NCBI GenBank assembly: GCA_934717895.1
Contig: CAKUZO010000039.1
Coordinates: 1 to 16,821 of the forward strand
Source of the DNA: an uncultured Candidatus Melainabacteria bacterium
Lineage (GTDB): Bacteria > Cyanobacteriota > Vampirovibrionia > Gastranaerophilales > Gastranaerophilaceae
Reading direction: 5' to 3'
DNA: 16,821 nt
Shown: in pieces, positions 13,110-16,821 of the stretch
Layout of the letters: each line of letters begins with the position of its first letter
Position numbering within the stretch: the stretch's first letter is position 1
Position numbers and translations under genes: made by a program
Notes under the pieces: generated by a model
The model's input: the letters and a program-made list of their open reading frames with translations, nothing else
Database searches by the model: none
Told to the model about the DNA's origin: nothing

Positions 13110-14348
13110 ATGGCAAAATTTCAATACAGAGCATTAAAAAACCAAAAAGAGTTTATAGAAGGTGAAATAGAAGCTAGTACCCTACGAGAAGCGAGGCAGA
13201 AAATTGTTGCATTAGGTTTTTTGCCTACAAAAGTCTATGAAGAAAATTCAATGCAAGACAAACTTGTTGAACCAACTCAAACAACTCCGACAACCGGAAA
13301 AAGAGTAAAAAGGTTATCATTAAACGAAAAGATCTGGTTCACATCTGAATTAGAAACTTTGTTGTCTGCCGGAATTCCTATTTTAGAAGCACTAGAAAGT
13401 GTTCAAAAGAATTCTGCTAGCTTAAAAATAAAAACAATTTGTACAAATGTAATACAATCAATTTATTCCGGAAATACATTTGCACAAAGCATGGAAAAGC
13501 TTTATGCAAAAGTGTTTGGTCAAGTTTACATTGGACTTATAAAGGCAGGTGAATCTTCGGGTGAGCTGGACGAAACACTCATAAGAATGTTAGTTATTTT
13601 GAACAAAGAGGCAAAAATTCTGGACAAAATAAAAAGTGCTTCGATTTATCCTTCAATTTTATTGGCACTGATGTTTGGTTTAATTATGCTATTTTCAGTT
13701 GTAATTTTCCCAAGATTTTGTACATTTTTCTCTTCTACCGGAGGAGATATCCCTCTATTTGCACAAGTTGTATTCGGTTTTTGTGATTTTGTTCATAAAT
13801 TTTGGCTGTTTTTAATTGTTGGTATTGTTGGCGTAATAACAGGCTTACACTCGCTTATGCAAACCTATTCTTTTAAGAAAAATATTGATATGATTGTTTT
13901 AAAAATCCCAAAATTATCAGAGTTTATTAATTATATAAATTTAGCGAATTATATGACGGTTTTATATATTAGCTATGAAGCCGGAGTGCCTATCGTTTCT
14001 GCACTTGAACTTGCTCAAAAAACAGTTGGAAATATTATAATTAAATCAAAATTATCCAATGTTGTAAACATGGTAAAAAATGGAAAGAGCCTTGCAGAAG
14101 CTCTAAATTTTTCACAAGTTATTCCATCTGCACTATTATCAATGATTGCAACCGGAGAAAAATCAGGTTCTCTTGGGAAAATGTTAAAAGAAACAGTAGA
14201 TGTAATTGATAAAAAAATAGATTTTGTATTAGACGCATTGAGCAAAGCTTTTGAACCTACAATTATAATTATCATGGGTATATGCGTCGGAACTTTTTTA
14301 GTCGCATTTATGCAAATGTACATCGCCTCACTTACTTCTTTAATTTAG
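13110..14348 (+). CDS. Type II secretion / type IV pilus inner-membrane platform protein (GspF/PilC family)
   Basis: Polytopic platform protein on which the assembly ATPase acts to build pseudopili or pili. 412 aa from the ATG at 13110 (GGAG just upstream; an in-frame TTG three codons earlier is less likely). The N-terminal 'KFQYRALKNQKEFIEGEIEASTLREARQKIVALGFLPTKV' is the usual cytosolic cap. Two T2SSF domains span ~74-200 and ~275-400, each with the 'LLSAGIPILEAL' / 'SYEAGVPIVSALE' motif and 'AGESSGELDETL' / 'TGEKSGSLGKML'. Membrane helices at ~180-203, ~231-250 and ~383-405. No ATPase or pilin gene is next to it, so pilC versus gspF cannot be settled. Confidence 0.92.
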   Translation: MAKFQYRALKNQKEFIEGEIEASTLREARQKIVALGFLPTKVYEENSMQDKLVEPTQTTPTTGKRVKRLSLNEKIWFTSELETLLSAGIPILEALESVQKNSASLKIKTICTNVIQSIYSGNTFAQSMEKLYAKVFGQVYIGLIKAGESSGELDETLIRMLVILNKEAKILDKIKSASIYPSILLALMFGLIMLFSVVIFPRFCTFFSSTGGDIPLFAQVVFGFCDFVHKFWLFLIVGIVGVITGLHSLMQTYSFKKNIDMIVLKIPKLSEFINYINLANYMTVLYISYEAGVPIVSALELAQKTVGNIIIKSKLSNVVNMVKNGKSLAEALNFSQVIPSALLSMIATGEKSGSLGKMLKETVDVIDKKIDFVLDALSKAFEPTIIIIMGICVGTFLVAFMQMYIASLTSLI

Positions 14349-14353
14349 CCACT

Positions 14354-14434
14354 CTCGTCATAAAAAGCATTAAAGTTTTATAGGTTTTTATGAAGGCAAA
14401 AAAGGCTGTGTTTGCTGGGTTTGACGAGTTTTTT
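14354..14434 (+). terminator. Possible terminator after the GspF/PilC gene
   Basis: CTCGTCA (14354-14360) and TGACGAG (14422-14428) form a perfect 7-bp stem followed by six T, but the loop is ~60 nt. A long-loop terminator is possible. The loop also contains a 16-codon frame (14390-14440) without clear support as a gene. Confidence 0.45.
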
Positions 14435-14444
14435 GTTTAGAAAT

Positions 14445-14460
14445 TGTAACGAAATATTAC
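14445..14460. promoter_or_regulatory. TGTAACGAAATATTAC motif upstream of the 14547 gene
   Basis: Sixteen bases identical to 10218-10233. The outer part TGTAA-N7-TTACA is an inverted repeat here. It lies ~87 nt before the start codon and could be a transcription factor site. It is close to, but one base longer than, the NtcA spacing GTA-N8-TAC. Confidence 0.35.
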
Positions 14461-14546
14461 AAAAATGAATGCAAATATTAAAGAAATTTTGCACATGTGT
14501 CGTCATGAAAGGCATAAGGAAACTAAAACGGAAAGGAAGACAGGTC

Positions 14547-15866
14547 ATGGGTATGGCGGCTTCGCAGGCAAGATTTCTAGGTCTTACTGCAAGAAAAACA
14601 AATGTCGAATTTGAAGGCCAACAGATTAACCAACAACGTACTACGTTGTCGAACCAATCTGCTAACTACTACAACCAATTGCTTGGCATGTCGGTTCCTG
14701 TTCCACCTTCGGTTGACGATTATACAAAAACAGTTTATACATTTGAAGATGGTGCTTTGAGCAACTCAATCTCTACTATGATTGCTCAAAAAGGTGGAGA
14801 ATACCTAATCAGCTACACTTCTTCTTGGACAGATGACTTCGCAGCTGTTGCTGCCGGTCAATCTATTGTAACTAAATCTGCTGGAAACTATGAAGCTTTC
14901 AATGGAACAGAAGTTACAAGAAAAAATGGCAAATACTACGTTAATGGGGTTGAATTAGCCCTAGAAGAACTTAGAGAAGATTCAGATGCTGTAAAACAAG
15001 GTATGAAAGCCGGAAAATATTATTCTTTATCTGTAAAGAATGCAGATGGCTCTGTTTCTAAAACATATTTTGAGAGAGATCTACTTGAAACAGGTACTAT
15101 TTACAGTGATACAGGTAAAAGCCAATCAAATATCAAAGGATATGCTATTAATAACACTTACAAAGTAGGTGCAAAAGAACTTCGAGCAATGCAAACAAGA
15201 ACAGATGACGAAATCAATGCAATGACAGATGCAGAACTTGAAGCATTCAAAGGTAATGATGAATATTTGAAAACTCTTTCTAATGACCAAATTAAAAAAT
15301 TAATGAAAGAAGAAAACGAATATATTAACATCTTGAACAAACAATACGGAACAGATACTTGGGAAGTAAGATATGTTCAAAACACATCAACAAACACTTG
15401 GGTACCTTACTTCAACAAGAAATCTGTACTAGATAGTGCAATCTATTCTGACACCGGTTCTTCTCAAAGCAACATTCCGGCATACACAATCGGTTCTGCA
15501 AAGAAAACAGAAGAAGTTAAAGGTGTTACAGCAAGATTAGAACAAGATTCAACAGGTCGTATTATTAACGTAACTCTTCACCCAGGAAAGGCGGACGAAG
15601 TTACTTATGCAGTAACAACAAACACATTGACAGATCAAGCAAAATATAATGATGCAATGAATCAATATGAATACGACAAGTACCAATATGATCAATCAAT
15701 TCAAGAAATTAACTCTAAAATTGAAATCATTCAATCAGAAGACAAAAACCTTGAATTGCGATTGAAACAACTTGATACAGAACAAAAAGCAATTCAAACT
15801 GAAATGGAATCAGTTCAAAAAGTAATCGAAAAGAATACAGAGTCAACATTCAAAACATTCGGGTAG
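14547..15866 (+). CDS. 439-aa protein with coiled-coil ends (Gastranaerophilales-type, unknown function)
   Basis: The ATG at 14547 is chosen because AAAGGA lies ~10 nt upstream and the N-terminus 'MGMAASQARFLGLTARKTNVEFEGQQINQQRTTLSNQSA' then matches a pattern I know from Gastranaerophilales; an ATG 26 codons earlier adds an unlikely basic tail. The N-terminal ~50 aa are helical with heptads, followed by 'VPVPPSVDDYTKTVYTFEDG'. The central ~300 aa contain a repeated motif 'YSDTG(K/S)SQSNI.(G/A)Y.I' (near 190 and 300). The C-terminal ~60 aa are a coiled coil ending 'KNTESTFKTFG'. Helical ends around a beta-rich middle recall flagellin or hook-type proteins, but no homology is claimed. Codon use is less AT-rich than neighbours, consistent with high expression. 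Confidence 0.75.
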   Translation: MGMAASQARFLGLTARKTNVEFEGQQINQQRTTLSNQSANYYNQLLGMSVPVPPSVDDYTKTVYTFEDGALSNSISTMIAQKGGEYLISYTSSWTDDFAAVAAGQSIVTKSAGNYEAFNGTEVTRKNGKYYVNGVELALEELREDSDAVKQGMKAGKYYSLSVKNADGSVSKTYFERDLLETGTIYSDTGKSQSNIKGYAINNTYKVGAKELRAMQTRTDDEINAMTDAELEAFKGNDEYLKTLSNDQIKKLMKEENEYINILNKQYGTDTWEVRYVQNTSTNTWVPYFNKKSVLDSAIYSDTGSSQSNIPAYTIGSAKKTEEVKGVTARLEQDSTGRIINVTLHPGKADEVTYAVTTNTLTDQAKYNDAMNQYEYDKYQYDQSIQEINSKIEIIQSEDKNLELRLKQLDTEQKAIQTEMESVQKVIEKNTESTFKTFG

Positions 15867-15907
15867 GCGAAGCCTACTTCTCCCACTAGGCTTTGTAAGC
15901 GTGCCGC
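15863..15907 (+). other. Overlapping hairpins at the end of the 14547-15866 gene
   Basis: GTAGGC-GAA-GCCTAC (15863-15877) forms a 6-bp stem that includes the stop codon. The middle arm AAGCCTA (15870-15876) can instead pair with TAGGCTT (15887-15893). TAAGCG-TGC-CGCTTA follows at 15896-15910. These are mutually exclusive stems without a T-run; possibly an mRNA 3'-end stabiliser. Confidence 0.45.
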
Positions 15908-15976
15908 TTAACCCGCCCAATTAGATTTTGGAAGAAGTTTTCAAAAGATTGGTGAGTGGAGAACGAAGAGAATTAA

Positions 15977-16092
15977 CCAAAAGTGAATAAGTGAATAAGA
16001 AAATATGTGAATAAGTTCAAATAGCTCGCTACGCTCGAAAGTAGCTTAGTGTGATAGCACGAAAAGAACTTATTAACTTATTCACTTATTGG
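15977..16092. repeat. Long imperfect inverted repeat with GTGAATAAG tandem units
   Basis: The left arm (15977-16018) carries three GTGAATAAG units (15983, 15991, 16007) and ends AATAAGTTC. The right arm (16066-16092, GAACTTATT...CACTTATTGG) is its reverse complement apart from about two changes and a ~15-nt insertion on the left. The ~47-nt loop has a small CTAC/GTAG hairpin. It looks like a MITE-like or structural repeat; no coding potential. Confidence 0.55.
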
Positions 16093-16138
16093 CCTACAGC
16101 TTTTAATAAAAAAATATTGTTTCCTTTCCCTTTTTCCC

Positions 16139-16164
16139 AGACTAACTACAAGTTGGTCTTTTTT
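16139..16164 (+). terminator. Strong rho-independent terminator
   Basis: AGACTAACT (16139-16147), loop ACA, AGTTGGTCT (16151-16159), 9 bp with one T-G, then six T. It is ~270 nt after the stop at 15866, so it either ends a long 3' UTR or belongs to a separate small transcript across 15867-16139. Confidence 0.8.
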
Positions 16165-16190
16165 ATTGCAAAAATGTTTATTGTTTACCC

Positions 16191-16298
16191 ACTCTCTTTC
16201 TCTGCTTGGTTGTTGGCGATAAACGAGCCTTCGTGTTTTGCTCCGCAAAAGCACTCCGCTCTCAGCCAACAATCCGCTCCCTAATAGAGAGAGAAGCC
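16191..16298. repeat. Nested hairpin unit in the 15867-16600 intergenic region
   Basis: TTGTTGGC (16210-16217) and GCCAACAA (16265-16272) pair perfectly. Inside is TTTTGC-TCC-GCAAAA, and outside a CTCTCTTTCTCT tract faces a GAGAGAGAAG tract. No T-run follows. It is similar in build to element B but shows no clear shared sequence. Confidence 0.45.
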
Positions 16299-16446
16299 TT
16301 ACCTTGCAACTATCTCTATTAATAATTCAGTATAGTAGCTATTTTGGAATATTTATTTGTGTGAAACATAAGTCTTCCATAATCTGGGAAGATTTAGATG
16401 GGTAGTTGATACGTAATAACAGTTTTAACCTAACGTAACATTCCAC

Positions 16447-16476
16447 TTGACTTTTAGAGTGTTTTTTGAATATAAT
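16447..16476 (+). promoter_or_regulatory. Strong sigma-70-type promoter of rpsE
   Basis: TTGACT (16447-16452), an 18-nt spacer and TATAAT (16471-16476). Transcription would start near 16483, leaving a leader of ~118 nt before the rpsE start. Confidence 0.75.
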
Positions 16477-16498
16477 AATTCTTGTCAGAAAAGTTACA

Positions 16499-16549
16499 TG
16501 CGAATACTTTATCAAAGGCTTTAAATAGCTTTATTTTGGTATATTCGCA
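16499..16549 (+). promoter_or_regulatory. Structured leader of rpsE
   Basis: TGCGAATA (16499-16506) and TATTCGCA (16542-16549) form a perfect 8-bp stem, with an inner AAAGGCT (16514-16520) / AGCTTT (16527-16532) hairpin. It lies between the promoter and the ribosome binding site, where ribosomal protein autoregulation usually acts. No known leader family is recognised. Confidence 0.5.
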
Positions 16550-16600
16550 AATATATAAAAGTCGTAAAACCATTAAAACAAATATGAAAGGTAAAAATCA

Positions 16601-16821
16601 ATGGATTTAGAAAACAAAGAAGAAATGGCAGTAGTAGAAGAAACTAAAACTGAAACAGTTGAAGCAACTGAAGAAGCTCCTGCTGAAGAAAAACACACTC
16701 GTGGTCAAAGACGTGGTCGTGGTAAAAAGAAAATCGAAACAACAGAAGAAAAACCTCAATCAGAATGGATTGAACGTGTTGTTCAAATCAGCCGTGTAAC
16801 AAAAGTTGTTAAAGGTGGTAA
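16601..16821 (+). CDS. rpsE: Ribosomal protein S5, 5' part (continues past the window)
   Basis: Small-subunit protein that helps form the decoding-site region and keep accuracy. Only the first 73 codons are present. Residues ~55-73 'WIERVVQISRVTKVVKGG' are the conserved start of the S5 double-stranded-RNA-binding domain. They are preceded by an unusually long extension (~53 aa): acidic Glu/Thr-rich (1-30), then basic 'RGQRRGRGKKK'. AAAGG lies ~9 nt before the ATG. rplR, which normally precedes rpsE in the spc operon, is absent; instead there are over 700 bp of intergenic DNA with a dedicated promoter and leader. Confidence 0.92.
   Translation, partial: MDLENKEEMAVVEETKTETVEATEEAPAEEKHTRGQRRGRGKKKIETTEEKPQSEWIERVVQISRVTKVVKGG

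Noticed and set aside
14390-14440. 16-codon peptide gene (MKAKKAVFAGFDEFFV)
   Set aside because: Lies in the loop of the putative terminator and has no ribosome binding site.
14445-14460. NtcA binding site
   Set aside because: The spacing is GTA-N9-TAC instead of N8.
15977-16092. CRISPR array from GTGAATAAG repeats
   Set aside because: The repeats are 9 nt, overlapping and inverted, with no regular spacers and no cas genes.

Overview
The window most likely comes from a gut Gastranaerophilales / Vampirovibrionia ('Melainabacteria') genome, a non-photosynthetic lineage of the Cyanobacteria phylum. This is inferred from strongly AT-rich DNA, a DUF3326 protein (a family known mainly from cyanobacteria and plastids), an AMIN-domain amidase of cyanobacterial type, and a protein with the N-terminal 'MGMAASQARFLGLTARK' signature that I associate with that group. 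No database search was possible.

Layout. 1-1231: a tRNA-Lys(CTT) locus in two copies, one interrupted in its T-loop and one intact, tied to a structured ~130-nt repeat. A small hypothetical gene (minus) lies between them. 1275-3493: a small secreted protein (plus) and a large two-domain effector-like protein (minus). 3611-3938: a third copy of the repeat beside tRNA-Arg(ACG), on the minus strand. 4091-7044: a solitary LuxR-type HTH protein, then a cell-wall pair (AMIN/amidase_3 amidase and glutamate racemase MurI) behind a strong promoter whose -10 box lies inside an inverted repeat. 7061-10009: minus-strand DUF3326, a short coiled-coil protein and an internally duplicated hypothetical, with a second kind of hairpin repeat at 8750-8850. 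10286-12659: minus-strand operon murT - pdxJ - zinc-ribbon protein. 12728-14348: plus-strand membrane protein and GspF/PilC-type platform protein. 14547-15866: a 439-aa protein related in layout to the 8108-8497 gene. 15867-16600: hairpin-rich intergenic DNA ending in a strong promoter and structured leader. 16601-end: 5' part of rpsE (ribosomal protein S5).

Genes that work together. MurI makes D-glutamate for peptidoglycan, MurT (with a GatD partner not seen here) would amidate that residue in lipid II, and the amidase cuts stem peptides from the glycan. PdxJ makes the PLP precursor pyridoxine 5'-phosphate.

Most interesting signal. A non-coding element ('element A', ~130 nt) occurs three times, always fused to the 3' end of a tRNA gene. 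In each case the junction is exactly at T-loop position 58, followed by a 16-nt copy of that tRNA's own 3' end. In the two complete copies the element's 5' flank is the perfect reverse complement of that host's 3' T-stem/acceptor segment, so the flanks covary with the host tRNA. One copy carries a second hairpin element ('element B') nested inside it. The arrangement resembles the E. coli tyrT 178-bp repeats but the sequence is not one I recognise.
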